DNA of 55,827 bases from Thermomicrobiales bacterium. GTDB taxonomy: Bacteria > Chloroflexota > Chloroflexia > Thermomicrobiales > UBA6265. A program made the translations under genes and the position numbers. A model generated the notes under the pieces. The model was not told the origin of the DNA and did no database searches. It was given only the letters and a program-made list of their open reading frames with translations. This document shows, piece by piece, positions 41,376 to 50,977 of the stretch. Within the stretch, counting starts at the first letter, position 1; each line of letters begins with the position of its first letter. The stretch covers positions 1-55,827 of the forward strand of contig JAMLHN010000028.1 of assembly GCA_023957115.1 (NCBI GenBank). Direction: 5' to 3'.

Positions 41376-43448
41376 ATGATCGAGCGGTCACCAAATTCAC
41401 TCGTTCAGCGACATCGAATGGCGGCACGAGCGGTCCGCGGTCTCGCGGCTACGCTTGCCCTGTTGCTCGTCGTTCAGATGGTCTTTGCCGTTCGGGCGCC
41501 CGATGCAATGGCTGCCCGCTCGGTCGAATGGGCTCAGTTCGACGTAGCAATCCGGCTGCTGTCCGATGGACGCTTGTCGGTTACCGAAACCCAGGTCATC
41601 GATTTTACGGACGGTCCATTCACAGCGGGCTCGCGCGACATCCCACTGGGCAGGGTCGACGGTATCTCCGACGTGCGAGTCGCCGAAATCGTTGGTAGCC
41701 AGAAGGTGCCATATGAGGAAGTGAGCTCGTTCGACCGGGAGGCCGGCACCTTCTCGATCAATCAAACCGCATCTGAGCTGCTGATCAACTGGGGATTCGA
41801 TCCGACGACCAATGCGACTCGAACCTTCGAGATTACTTATCTTGTCGAAGGGGCGGTCCGCAACTATCCGGAGGAGACGCCGCCCAATCAGCAAATCTGG
41901 TGGACGGCGGTCAGCTCGGAGCTGACCCGAACCGCGCCGGTGCGCGAATCGACGACAACCATCACGTTGACCTCGGCGGTCGATCCGGCAGAGGTCGTCG
42001 TGGGCACGGAGAACCTTCCGGTCGAACCGGTCACGGCCGACAACCAAACCTGGACCTGGCACGCGGAAGATCTCAGATCGGGCGACGATCTTACCGTTCG
42101 GATCCAGTTTCCGCCGCTGGTCAGTGTCGCGACGCCGTCCTGGCAGGCGCGAGATGACCAGCAACGGGCGCAGGACGAAGCCAACGAACAACGGGCCGCG
42201 GTGTACAACCTTGGGTTCCTGGCCCTTGGCGGGTTGGCAGCCCTGGTCGGCGCGATCGCGCTCTACGGACTCTGGTACACCCGCGGGCGTGACCCGCAGG
42301 TGGGGCCGGTTGCGTCCTTCCTCTCATCGCCCCCGAGCGATTTACCTCCGGGCGCCGTTGGCGTGCTGCTGGACGAAACCGCCGACCAGCGCGATGTCGT
42401 TGCGACACTGGTCGATCTGGGGAACCGGGGCGTGATCAAGCTCGAGGAGACGCGCTCCGACGGGTTCTTCGGAATCGGAAGTTCGTCGGACTACACAATT
42501 ACGCTGCAACGCGTGCCGGACGGGCTGCGGCCGTTCGAGAAGACGTTGCTGGAGGCGCTCTTTGGCTCCACGATGGATGTTGGCGAATCGGTCAAGATGA
42601 GTGAAGCGGGGGCGCGTTTCCAGGGAAGCTCTGAGCGCATCAAGCAGCAGCTCTATAGCGAAGTCGTCTCGCGTGGCTACTTCGAGGATGAGCCGGACGC
42701 GATCCGCAAACGCTATCGCTCCATTGGTGTTACGGCATTCATTCTGTCGGCCCTGCTTGGTTGCGTTGGCATCTCCTTCTTCTCGGGAACTGCTCCATTG
42801 GTCTGGCTACCGGTAATCGTGCTGCTCATCCTGTCGTTCATCATGATCGTGCTGAGCTCGCGCATGCCGCGGAAGACACAGGCCGGTGCGGAAGAGGCGG
42901 CCAAGTTCCAGGCGTTCAAGACGTACCTCGCCGATTTCGACAAGTACGAGAATATCGAGGCCAAACAGGGGATCTTCGAGAAGTACCTTCCGTACGCCAT
43001 CGCATTCGGTCTGGAAGAGCAATACACGCGGAAGTTCGCTGACGCCGGCTCGGCGACCCCAACCTGGTTTGATCCGGTACCAACCGGTGATGGTCCCATC
43101 GGGCGGAGACACGGCCGTCATGGTGGGCCGGTCGTCATTTGGGGCAACAGCCCGTTCGGCGGTTCCAGTGATTGGGGTGGGTCGTCAGGCGGATCCGGCG
43201 GCGGGTTCAATGTCCCCGATCTGCAGGATATGAGCGATTCCACCGCCAGAAGTCTGGGCCGATCGAGCAATAGTCTGTTTGGCATGTTGACGGCCGCGGC
43301 CACGGCCTTCGGCGCCTCACAGATCTCTGGCGGCAAGGGAGGCGGTAGCTCCTTCGGCGGTGGCGGTGGATTCGGCGGCGGCTTCAGCGGAGGCGGCGGC
43401 TTCAGTGGTGGCGGTGGATCCGGTGGTGGTGGCGGCGGATTCAGCTAG
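41376..43448 (+). CDS. DUF2207 domain membrane protein with Gly-rich tail
   Basis: A protein of about 690 residues. After a signal helix (GLAATLALLLVVQMVFAV) comes an extracytoplasmic DUF2207 domain (SVEWAQFDVAIRLLSDGRLSVTETQVIDF... FEITYLVEGAVRNYPE), a helix near residue 280, a cytoplasmic part (PPGAVGVLLDETADQRDVVATLVDLGNRGVIKL), two more helices, and a C-terminal tail almost wholly of Gly, Phe and Ser. Function is unknown. The ATG at 41376 has AAGGAG twelve bases before it; ATG at 41352 is possible. The following glycosyltransferase starts inside its Gly tail. Confidence 0.85.
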   Translation: MIERSPNSLVQRHRMAARAVRGLAATLALLLVVQMVFAVRAPDAMAARSVEWAQFDVAIRLLSDGRLSVTETQVIDFTDGPFTAGSRDIPLGRVDGISDVRVAEIVGSQKVPYEEVSSFDREAGTFSINQTASELLINWGFDPTTNATRTFEITYLVEGAVRNYPEETPPNQQIWWTAVSSELTRTAPVRESTTTITLTSAVDPAEVVVGTENLPVEPVTADNQTWTWHAEDLRSGDDLTVRIQFPPLVSVATPSWQARDDQQRAQDEANEQRAAVYNLGFLALGGLAALVGAIALYGLWYTRGRDPQVGPVASFLSSPPSDLPPGAVGVLLDETADQRDVVATLVDLGNRGVIKLEETRSDGFFGIGSSSDYTITLQRVPDGLRPFEKTLLEALFGSTMDVGESVKMSEAGARFQGSSERIKQQLYSEVVSRGYFEDEPDAIRKRYRSIGVTAFILSALLGCVGISFFSGTAPLVWLPVIVLLILSFIMIVLSSRMPRKTQAGAEEAAKFQAFKTYLADFDKYENIEAKQGIFEKYLPYAIAFGLEEQYTRKFADAGSATPTWFDPVPTGDGPIGRRHGRHGGPVVIWGNSPFGGSSDWGGSSGGSGGGFNVPDLQDMSDSTARSLGRSSNSLFGMLTAAATAFGASQISGGKGGGSSFGGGGGFGGGFSGGGGFSGGGGSGGGGGGFS

Positions 43449-44202
43449 CCCCGGGTCAGATCGGATCGATCTCTTCGGAATCGAGATCAGCACGATGCGG
43501 CGCGCGGAGATCGAGCGCCGCATCGTCGTGCATATGAGCAACTCAGGGCGGACGCTGCTGCATATCGCCACGGTCAATCCCGAGTATGTGGTCGCAGCGC
43601 ACCGGAATCCCGCGTTTTGCGCCGCGCTGCGAAACGCGGATCTGCGGCTGGCAGATGGGATCGGCGTCGTGCTGGCCGGCCGATGGCTTGCGGGCACGGC
43701 GGTCGAGCGATTCACGGGGGTCGAGCTCGTGCAGTGGCTGCTGGAGGACCTCGAACGAACTCCGCGCGTCTTTCTTCTTGGGAATGCGGCTTCGATTGCC
43801 GACCTTCAGGGGCGGCATCCGATCCGAGTGGTCGGTCGCTGGGGCGGTGGCACACCCAGACCTGAGGATGACGACGCCTCGATCGAGCGGATTCGAGCGC
43901 GCGACGCCACTGTCGTGCTCGTGGGATACGGAGCCCCCGGTCAGGTCGAATGGATCGAGCGCAACCGTGCGGCCCTCGAGGAAGCCGGCGTCTACCTGGC
44001 GGTCGGGGTCGGTGGGGCGATCGATTACCTGGCTGGACGGACGCCGCTGGCGCCTGAGCTCTTCCGGCGGTTGGGGCTCGAATGGGCATATCGACTGGTC
44101 CGGGAACCCTGGCGATGGCGTCGCCAGCTTGCGTTACCGGTCTTCGCGTGCTGGGTGCTCAGAAGGTGGGCTACCGGCTGGACCTCCAGCGGTCATCGAT
44201 GA
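43429..44202 (+). CDS. WecG/TagA/CpsF-family glycosyltransferase
   Basis: A protein of about 257 residues of the GT26 family, which adds N-acetylmannosamine-type sugars to lipid-linked precursors. Motifs are RIDLFGIEIS at the start, IATVNPEYVVAAHRNPAFCAALRNADLRLADGIGVVLAG, VFLLGNAAS and LVGYGAPGQVEWIERNRAAL...GVGGAIDYLAGRTPLAP. No ATG precedes the first motif; three in-frame GTG codons (43423, 43426, 43429) lie within the Gly tail of the previous gene, so the start is uncertain. Likely wall or exopolysaccharide assembly. Confidence 0.87.
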   Translation: MAADSASPGSDRIDLFGIEISTMRRAEIERRIVVHMSNSGRTLLHIATVNPEYVVAAHRNPAFCAALRNADLRLADGIGVVLAGRWLAGTAVERFTGVELVQWLLEDLERTPRVFLLGNAASIADLQGRHPIRVVGRWGGGTPRPEDDDASIERIRARDATVVLVGYGAPGQVEWIERNRAALEEAGVYLAVGVGGAIDYLAGRTPLAPELFRRLGLEWAYRLVREPWRWRRQLALPVFACWVLRRWATGWTSSGHR

Positions 44203-44249
44203 TGCCGTATCCTTGCGGGCGATGAAGATCGAACACGCGTTGATGATTC

Positions 44250-44807
44250 ATGACGTTTAGCTCAGATCAGCCGAATTTCACATCCGGCGAGGTTCCCTGC
44301 GCGTATCACCCCGACACGATGACGGGGTTGCGTTGCTCGCGGTGTGGCAAGCCCATCTGTCCCAAGTGCGGCGTTCGCACGCCGGTTGGTTTGCGGTGTC
44401 CCGATTGCGCGGGAGTGCGGGGTCTCCCGACCTACCGTACCGACTCTGGAACGCTTGCCAAGGCCGTGATCGGCGGGTTTGCGGTCGCGGTGCTGATCGG
44501 GGTGGTGCTCGGATATCTGCCCGAATGGAACTTCTACCTAACCCTCGTGCTGGGTTTTGGGGTTGCCGAAACCATGGCGCGGCTGTCGAACTCGAAACGC
44601 GGCCGCGATCTGATGGTCGTGGGATGGTTGGCGGTCGCGTTGGGTTTGGCGATCAGCCGTTGGATCCTAATGGATCGTCTTGGGTTGCCCTGGGAAGTCG
44701 TGCGCGATCTGCGTCCCGGCGTCGCCCCCTTGATGAATCTCGAGCTGATTCCCGACGGCGTCTTTGCCGCGCTCGCGTTCCTGATCATCTACATTCGCTT
44801 TCGATAG
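44250..44807 (+). CDS. Zinc-ribbon (B-box type) four-helix membrane protein
   Basis: A 185-residue protein. The first 55 residues hold CAYHPDTMTGLRCSRCGKPICPKCGVRTPVGLRCPDC, a B-box-like double zinc site with seven Cys and one His. Four membrane helices follow (about 69-87, 93-110, 122-138 and 164-183). Proteins with this B-box plus helices layout are common and uncharacterised; some carry a rhomboid domain instead, but no GxSG is seen here. ATG at 44250. Confidence 0.8.
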   Translation: MTFSSDQPNFTSGEVPCAYHPDTMTGLRCSRCGKPICPKCGVRTPVGLRCPDCAGVRGLPTYRTDSGTLAKAVIGGFAVAVLIGVVLGYLPEWNFYLTLVLGFGVAETMARLSNSKRGRDLMVVGWLAVALGLAISRWILMDRLGLPWEVVRDLRPGVAPLMNLELIPDGVFAALAFLIIYIRFR

Positions 44808-44822
44808 CCGCGTGATACCGCG

Positions 44823-46469
44823 GTGGATCCCGTTGGCAAGGACATCGAGGGGGAGAGCAGAAGGCGGCACGGAGCTCAGGCGCAGGTTCCGCAACGTGGC
44901 CTCGCCGTTGTCGCCACCGTTATCTTCCTCGGGAGCATTCTTGGCCGGGTCCTCGGGCTCGTTCGCGAACAATTGGCGGCGAGCCGGTTCGGCGCGGGGG
45001 ATCGAATCGCGGCGTTCACCGTCGCGGACAATCTCAATACTCTCGTCTTCGACCTGATCTCCAGCGGAATGCTGGAGGCCGCACTGATCCCGGTGCTCTC
45101 CGCGCTGGTTGTGGCCGGTGCTGCAGGTCGACAGCAGCTCCGGCGGGTTACCGGGGTGCTGCTGACCCTGTCGGTTTCGATCGCGGCAGGATTGGCGGCG
45201 GTTGGCGTGCTCCTTGCACCGGTTTTGGTGCGACTCATGACGTCGATTGGCGAGCGTGGGAATCGGCGCGATGCGATGGCGACCGAGCTGGCAGCACAGA
45301 ACCTGCGCATCGTGCTCCCATCGCTCGTTTTCCTCGTCGCGGGCACCGTCATGATCGCGGCGTTGTATGCCGTGCAGCGGCCGGCGACCCCGTCACTCGG
45401 CGGAGCGGCCCGGAATCTCTGCGTCGTCGCCGCGATTCTGGTTGGGGGCGAACGGTACGGCACCAGGGCAATGGCCGCTGGCGTATTGATCGGCGCCGTA
45501 GTGCTGGCCGCGATGCAGTGGGTGAGCTTGGCGCGGGCCGGGCTGCGGCCGCAATTGGGATTCGATCGCTCTTTGCCCGAACTCAGGGAAATTGGCCGTC
45601 TCTATCTCCCTGTGCTGTTGGGACTGGTCGTATCGAGTGTGGTCGTGATCATCGACCGGAACCTGGCCTGGCGAGCGGAGACCGATGCCGTCGGCGCGAT
45701 GCGGTACGCGACGACATTGGCCCAGCTGATCCTTGGGCTGGTGGTCGCGGCGGTATCGCTGGCGGTGCTGCCCCAACTCTCCTACCATCATGCGATCGCC
45801 GACGATTCCGGATTTTCATCCAAGCTCGTTCAGGCGATGAAGCTGATTACCGTTCTGCTGGTGCCGGCCGTCGTCGGGATGGCTGTGTTGGCGCGACCGA
45901 TCGTGGCGCTCCTCTTCGAGCATGGGCAGACCGGTCCCGAAGCTGCCGATCTCATCGTCGCCGCGCTCCTGCTCTATCTTCCCGGACACCTGCTGGCCGG
46001 ATACGATCAAGTGCTCATCTTTTCCTTCTACGCGCGGAAGAACACACGATTGCCGGTCGTGATCGGCGTCGTCGCGAGTGTGGGATACATCGTGACCGCG
46101 TTTGCGTTGTTCGATCGGTACCAGATGCGTGGGCTGGTGGTCGCCAATACGGCTCAGTTTGCCGTGCATACCGTGTTGATGCTCTGGTTTGGACGCCGCG
46201 TCATCACCCTCGACGGGTTTCGGTCGCTCGCCGGCACCATCGCGCGGTCAGCCGGCGCGAGCGCGGGCATGGCCGTCGCTGCCTGGGGAGCTTGGCGGCT
46301 GACCGGACGCTGGTTCGGCAGCCTGCGGATCGCCGAGCTGATCGAGGTCCTGGTCCCTATAATCGCTGGGGCGTTCGTCTACGCGATTGCCGCACGCGCC
46401 CTCAGGATCACCGAGCTCGATCAGCTCGTGCAAACCATTCGGCAGCGTCTCCGCCCCGGTCGCCGGTAA
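44823..46469 (+). CDS. murJ: Lipid II flippase MurJ
   Basis: A 548-residue MOP-superfamily membrane protein with about fourteen helices that flips the peptidoglycan precursor lipid II. Typical segments are GSILGRVLGLVREQLAASRFGAGDRIAAFTVADNLNTLVFDLISSGMLEAALIPVLS near the N-terminus and FEHGQTGPEAADLIVAALLLYLPGHLLAGYDQVLIFSFYARKNTRLPV. Start GTG at 44823 has no clear ribosome site. Its end overlaps the end of larC by 62 bases on the other strand. Confidence 0.92.
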   Translation: MDPVGKDIEGESRRRHGAQAQVPQRGLAVVATVIFLGSILGRVLGLVREQLAASRFGAGDRIAAFTVADNLNTLVFDLISSGMLEAALIPVLSALVVAGAAGRQQLRRVTGVLLTLSVSIAAGLAAVGVLLAPVLVRLMTSIGERGNRRDAMATELAAQNLRIVLPSLVFLVAGTVMIAALYAVQRPATPSLGGAARNLCVVAAILVGGERYGTRAMAAGVLIGAVVLAAMQWVSLARAGLRPQLGFDRSLPELREIGRLYLPVLLGLVVSSVVVIIDRNLAWRAETDAVGAMRYATTLAQLILGLVVAAVSLAVLPQLSYHHAIADDSGFSSKLVQAMKLITVLLVPAVVGMAVLARPIVALLFEHGQTGPEAADLIVAALLLYLPGHLLAGYDQVLIFSFYARKNTRLPVVIGVVASVGYIVTAFALFDRYQMRGLVVANTAQFAVHTVLMLWFGRRVITLDGFRSLAGTIARSAGASAGMAVAAWGAWRLTGRWFGSLRIAELIEVLVPIIAGAFVYAIAARALRITELDQLVQTIRQRLRPGRR

Positions 46470-47673
46470 TCTGCGACCCAACGAACCGTTCGCCGATCCG
46501 GTGTGCCTCGTCCCAGATCTCGGCGAACGGGGCATCCGACTCCCGGGCGAGCCGCGCGCAGTCGTCGTATTCCGGCATCGCGCTGAGCACCCGGCCATCG
46601 ACGATCTTGAGCTTGAGGGTGATATCGCCGAACCTGGTGGCAACGGACTCGAACGCGCGGCCGGTCTTGGTTCGCTCGATACGCGTCGCGCGTACCCCCA
46701 GTGACGTCGAATTCTCGAAGATGACCCGTTCCAGCTCGGCACGCGCGCCCGCGGGGGCCAGCAACCCGACGATGGTTCCAGGGCGTCCTTTCTTCATCTG
46801 CACCGGAGTAAGCCAAACCTCCAGGGCTCCTGCTGCAGAGAGCCGTTCCGCCAGCAGCTCGAACGCTTGCGGATTCATATCGTCGATGTTGGTTTCGAGC
46901 AGCAGCTCTCCGGCGTCAGGTCCAGACGTGCCGGCATCTTCGGCGAGCCAGATCCGCAGCGCATTTGGCCAGGGGAGCTCCATCGTCCCGAATCCGTATC
47001 CGATGCGGCCGGCCTTGAACCCGGAGGCGACCGGCGTTGCGGTCGCGCCGATGATGGCCGCACCTGTCGGGGTGAGGAGCTCTGCCGTGACACCGTCGCC
47101 GGCGGGACCGGGCGGCGCGACCGGCAGTCTGCGGCGGGCAATGATCTCGGCCGTTGCCGGCGCCGGCACTGGGAGCAACCCGTGGCTCGTCATCACGAAT
47201 CCCTGACCGGTGCGAACCGGCAACGTGTAGGCGGTGGCGATACCGAGGAGCTCGAACCCGATAGCCGCTCCGCAAATGTCTACGATCGAATCGACTGCGC
47301 CGACTTCGTGGAAATGAACTCGGTCGAGTGGGGTCCGATGGACGCGTGCCTCCGCCTCGGCGACCAGCTCGAACATCGAGATGGCACGGCGTTTCATCGA
47401 ATCTGGCAACGAGGAATCCGCGATCAGCGCGCGAATATCGGCCCAGTCGCGTTGTGGTTGCCCGTCCTCGAGCTCGACGAGGACGCGCGTGCCGTGGACG
47501 CTGTGCTGGGACACGGTCTCGGCCGAGATGCTCCAGCCGTCTTCGAGCACCAGGCATAGATGCTCCCGTAGCGCATCGAGGGAGAGACCCACGTCGACAA
47601 GCGCTCCCAGCACCATGTCACCGCTGGCGCCGGAGTAAGGATCGAACAGGACAACGGTCACGTGGTTTGCCAT
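46408..47673 (-). CDS. larC: Nickel insertion protein LarC (pincer cofactor synthesis)
   Basis: A 421-residue protein. LarC inserts nickel into the pyridinium dithiocarboxylate cofactor of lactate racemase and related enzymes. Motifs are LFDPYSGASGDMVLGALVDVG, HFHEVGAVDSIVDICGAAIGFELLG, PVPAPATAEIIARR, LLTPTGAAI, LLETNIDDMNPQ and VWLTPVQMKKGRPGTIVGLLAP. All three segments are in one frame, unlike the frameshifted larC1/larC2 of lactobacilli. ATG at 47673 is used. No larA, larB or larE is in the window. The last 20 residues lie in the overlap with murJ. Confidence 0.93.
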   Translation of the reverse strand: MANHVTVVLFDPYSGASGDMVLGALVDVGLSLDALREHLCLVLEDGWSISAETVSQHSVHGTRVLVELEDGQPQRDWADIRALIADSSLPDSMKRRAISMFELVAEAEARVHRTPLDRVHFHEVGAVDSIVDICGAAIGFELLGIATAYTLPVRTGQGFVMTSHGLLPVPAPATAEIIARRRLPVAPPGPAGDGVTAELLTPTGAAIIGATATPVASGFKAGRIGYGFGTMELPWPNALRIWLAEDAGTSGPDAGELLLETNIDDMNPQAFELLAERLSAAGALEVWLTPVQMKKGRPGTIVGLLAPAGARAELERVIFENSTSLGVRATRIERTKTGRAFESVATRFGDITLKLKIVDGRVLSAMPEYDDCARLARESDAPFAEIWDEAHRIGERFVGSQITGDRGGDAAEWFARADRAR

Positions 47674-47734
47674 TTCTGCTAAGTGCGTATCATTGCATGA
47701 TTGTGCCTGATTCATTCGAACCTCGAGGAGTGCT

Positions 47735-48628
47735 GTGAACGATCTCGCTGAATCATCGGCCCAGCGGAGCTACGGGGGACACTCGCTGTGGGAGCCGTTG
47801 CGCCGGGTCATGGTGCGCCGGCCGGGGCTGCCAGGCAGCGAGACCGACTGGAGCGATCTGGCCTATTTCCATGCGGTCGACCAGGAACGCTCCGATGCCG
47901 AGCATGCCGCATTCGTTGAGCTGCTGCGGGAGAGCAGCGTCGATGTGGTCGAAGCGCCCCCGGATGAGCCGGGCTATCTCGATGCGGTTTTTTGTTACGA
48001 CCCGTCGCTGATGACCGATGGCGGCGCCATTCTGCTGCGACCCGGTAAACCGCAGCGCGTCGACGAGGTCGCCTTCCATGCGCAGACATATGCAGAGATC
48101 GGCGTACCCATTCTGGGGCAGATCGAAGCGCCCGGCACGGTGGAAGGCGGGGATACCCTGTGGATCGACGATACGACCCTGGCGATTGGGCGAGGGTATC
48201 GAACCAATCGCGCGGGCATCGAGCAGATGCAGCGTCTGCTCGATCCGTTGGGCGTGACCGTGCGCTCCTACGATCTGGCGCATTATCACGGCCCCGGAGA
48301 ATGTCTGCACCTGATGTCCTTCATCAGCCCGGTTGGGGAAAAGTTGGCCGTGGTCTATCTGCCACTGATGCCGGTGCAACTGGTCGAGGACCTGCAGGAA
48401 GCGGGTTGGACGTTCATCGAGGTTCCAGATGAGGAATTCGAGTCGATGGCGTGCAACGTTCTGGCGGTAGGTCCGAGCGATGTGATTGCCATGGACGGAA
48501 ACCCTATTACCAGGCAGCGGATGGAAGATGCCGGCTGCACAGTGCGGGTCTATCCGGGGCAGGAGATTTCCTACAATCGCGCCGGGGGGCCGACCTGTCT
48601 CAGTCGCCCAATCTTGCGTCGATTCTGA
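47735..48628 (+). CDS. Arginine deiminase / dimethylarginine dimethylaminohydrolase-like enzyme
   Basis: A 297-residue amidinotransferase-fold protein. Active-site elements are FCYDPSLM (Asp), GTVEGGDTLWID (Glu and Asp), ECLHLMSF (catalytic His) and the C-terminal GGPTCLSRPI (nucleophile Cys). Enzymes of this plan hydrolyse arginine or methylated arginines to citrulline. The length is nearer to DDAH and citrullinase-like hydrolases than to true ADI (about 400). GTG at 47735 follows GAGGAG. Divergent from larC with 61 bases between. Confidence 0.88.
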   Translation: MNDLAESSAQRSYGGHSLWEPLRRVMVRRPGLPGSETDWSDLAYFHAVDQERSDAEHAAFVELLRESSVDVVEAPPDEPGYLDAVFCYDPSLMTDGGAILLRPGKPQRVDEVAFHAQTYAEIGVPILGQIEAPGTVEGGDTLWIDDTTLAIGRGYRTNRAGIEQMQRLLDPLGVTVRSYDLAHYHGPGECLHLMSFISPVGEKLAVVYLPLMPVQLVEDLQEAGWTFIEVPDEEFESMACNVLAVGPSDVIAMDGNPITRQRMEDAGCTVRVYPGQEISYNRAGGPTCLSRPILRRF

Positions 48629-48673
48629 CGATCGTGCTGGGAAATGGGACTCGTCCGATGGGGGAACCAGTCA

Positions 48674-49822
48674 ATGCGTGAACATGCCGTCCTTGACCTG
48701 CCGGTCCAAACCAACGCCGACCCAGCAGCGAGCGTCCAGCTCGATCGTGTCGTCAAGGATTTCGGTACGAACCGTGTTGTCGACGATCTGTCGCTGACCG
48801 TCCGGCAAGGTGAGTTTCTGACCCTGCTCGGTCCGTCCGGTTGTGGCAAAACCACGACCTTGCGCCTGATCGGTGGATTCGAGCTACCGACTGCGGGTCG
48901 CGTCCTCATCGATGGAGAGGAGATGGGCAACCGCCCTCCATATCGCCGACCGGTCAACACGGTCTTTCAGAACTATGCGCTCTTTCCGCATATGACGGTT
49001 GGACAGAACGTCGCCTACGGCTTGGCGACCACGGGTGTGGGGAAACAGGAGCGCCAGCGACGCGTGGCCGAAGCACTCGAGCTCGTGCGGTTGCCAGACA
49101 TCGAGTCACGGAAGCCGGCCCAGCTTTCCGGCGGCCAGCAGCAACGCGTCGCGCTCGCGCGAGCATTGATCAACCGGCCGCGTGTGCTGCTGCTCGACGA
49201 GCCGTTGGGCGCGCTCGATCTCAAGCTCCGCAAGGAAATGCAGCTCGAGCTCAAGAACCTGAACCGGGAGATCGGCATCACGTTCATCTATGTCACGCAT
49301 GACCAGGATGAAGCGCTCACCATGTCAGATCGGATTGCCGTCATGAACAACGGCAGGATTCTGCAGCTGGGCGATCCACAGTCGATCTACGAGCACCCGC
49401 AGAGTCGTTTCGTGGCAGAGTTCATCGGCGAAACCAATATCCTGCACGGTACGGTCGATGCCGTGGAGGGCGACTGGGCTCTGATTGCCTTGCCGGGCGC
49501 CGGGCAGGTGCGCGCGCTGCGAACAACCTCAGAAATGATCACTCCGGGAACGGCGGTCGATGTGGCCGTGCGTCCGGAACGGGCGACGATCCGCCGCACC
49601 AGCGGACTTTCGGAGCTGCCGGGAGCCGGAAACCAACTCGACGGCGTGATCGTCGATGCGATCTACCTCGGCGCCCAGACGCAGTACAGTGTCCGCATAG
49701 CGAATGGACAGCGGTTCGTTGTGCACATGCAGAACAGTTCTGGTCGTTCAGCAGATTTTCAGATAGGCGATCGGATCCTGCTGCTTCTCTTCCCCCGGGG
49801 GGCCACCCTGCTCGTATCTTGA
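48674..49822 (+). CDS. Spermidine/putrescine-type ABC ATPase (PotA-like)
   Basis: A 382-residue ABC ATPase. Walker A is [10 protein letters not shown]-loop [15 protein letters not shown], signature [15 protein letters not shown], Walker [13 protein letters not shown] and switch [17 protein letters not shown]-terminal TOBE domain follows ([41 protein letters not shown]). [14 protein letters not shown] places it in the PotA branch. No permease or binding protein is next to it; the following genes are an RpiR regulator and an M20 peptidase. ATG at 48674 after GGGGGAA. Confidence 0.9.
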   Translation: MREHAVLDLPVQTNADPAASVQLDRVVKDFGTNRVVDDLSLTVRQGEFLTLLGPSGCGKTTTLRLIGGFELPTAGRVLIDGEEMGNRPPYRRPVNTVFQNYALFPHMTVGQNVAYGLATTGVGKQERQRRVAEALELVRLPDIESRKPAQLSGGQQQRVALARALINRPRVLLLDEPLGALDLKLRKEMQLELKNLNREIGITFIYVTHDQDEALTMSDRIAVMNNGRILQLGDPQSIYEHPQSRFVAEFIGETNILHGTVDAVEGDWALIALPGAGQVRALRTTSEMITPGTAVDVAVRPERATIRRTSGLSELPGAGNQLDGVIVDAIYLGAQTQYSVRIANGQRFVVHMQNSSGRSADFQIGDRILLLLFPRGATLLVS

Positions 49823-49871
49823 TGAAAATTAGTTAGAACCAGCGTATCGGCCGAAATAACCGTCTATTCTC

Positions 49872-49945
49872 ACTCGATCGAGTCGTTTGCCTGACGAGGG
49901 AGCGCTCCCACGCGTCCTTGACATACGCTGGAATCGCAGTACAAT
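49872..49945 (+). promoter_or_regulatory. Promoter with two palindromes upstream of the RpiR gene
   Basis: TTGACA (49918-49923), 16 bases, TACAAT (49940-49945) make a near-consensus promoter. Two exact 12-base palindromes precede it: ACTCGATCGAGT (49872-49883) and GGGAGCGCTCCC (49898-49909). They suit operators of the RpiR regulator or another factor. Confidence 0.6.
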
Positions 49946-50020
49946 CGCAACACTTTGAACAAATTCACAGGAATTGAATCGCCGCTCCACGACGTTGGTG
50001 GGGATGGGAGTGATAGTGCA

Positions 50021-50977
50021 ATGGATAGCTCAGCACGGTACCGATCTGTCGACTGTCTTACGATCATCGAGCAACGACTTCCGGCCCTGCATGGCGCGTC
50101 TCGGCGGGTCGCGGAGGCAATCGTTCGAGATCCCTGGTCCATCCTTGGGATGACGATTTACGATGTCGCTGCCGCGGCTGGGGTCTCGCTGCCATCGGTT
50201 ACCCGGTTTTGCCGAGCGGTGGGATACACCGGATTTCGCGAGTTGGTTCAAGGGATTGCGCAGTCGCTGGGTCGCATGGAAGCGAAGGACCTGGAGGCGG
50301 CAGAGTACGCCGCGAACTCATCGCAATCCACGCCGGATATCGTCGGCGCCGTCGTTCGGCAGCAGATCGAGGCGTTGCAGGTCACGGCCCGGACCATCGA
50401 CCTGGAGGCGATTCGGATTGCCACCAAGGCAATCTCCGACGCACAGCGGGTTTTCATCCTTGGCCATGGCGCGGCCTACGTGCCAGCACTTGGGATGGCC
50501 GTCAAGCTCAATTGGGCCGGTGTTTCGGCGGTCGCGACCACGGTCGATATGTTCACCAATCAGGTCATCGCGCTGAGTCCAAGCGACGTCGTGGTCGGGC
50601 TGTCGCATCAGGGGCGAACTCGGGATACGATCGAGATGCTCGGCCTTGCCCGCGAGATGGGCGCGACCACAGTTGGGGTCACCACGGTCCCACAGTCACC
50701 GCTGGCAGCCGTCTCGGATATCTCCATCGCCGTGCTGACCCCGGAAGCGGCGCGCGCCGGAACATTTCTGATCGCCTTCGATACGCTGATGGTGATCGCG
50801 GATGTGCTGGCCGCATTGGTATCCGAAGCGAAATGGGACGGCGCGCCACCGCACCGCGGTGAAGTCATGGAATGGATCGAGACGAAATTGCGGGTTGGGC
50901 CGCTTCCACGGGAAAAGGCGCATGGGGTTCGCCCAGATCAGGCAGGCGTGGCGGAGGCAGAGCTCGTTGTCGGCTAG
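50021..50977 (+). CDS. MurR/RpiR-family transcriptional regulator
   Basis: A 318-residue regulator. The N-terminal HTH_6 domain is LTIIEQRLPALHGASRRVAEAIVRDPWSILGMTIYDVAAAAGVSLPSVTRFCRAVGYTGFRELVQG. The C-terminal SIS sugar-phosphate domain contains VFILGHGAAYVPALGMAVKLNWAG and DVVVGLSHQGRTRDTIEMLGLAREMGATTVGVT. ATG at 50021 is preferred; TTG at 49955 lies only about ten bases after the -10 box. The M20 peptidase start lies inside its last codons. It may control the peptidase or amino-sugar genes; the ligand is unknown. Confidence 0.9.
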   Translation: MDSSARYRSVDCLTIIEQRLPALHGASRRVAEAIVRDPWSILGMTIYDVAAAAGVSLPSVTRFCRAVGYTGFRELVQGIAQSLGRMEAKDLEAAEYAANSSQSTPDIVGAVVRQQIEALQVTARTIDLEAIRIATKAISDAQRVFILGHGAAYVPALGMAVKLNWAGVSAVATTVDMFTNQVIALSPSDVVVGLSHQGRTRDTIEMLGLAREMGATTVGVTTVPQSPLAAVSDISIAVLTPEAARAGTFLIAFDTLMVIADVLAALVSEAKWDGAPPHRGEVMEWIETKLRVGPLPREKAHGVRPDQAGVAEAELVVG

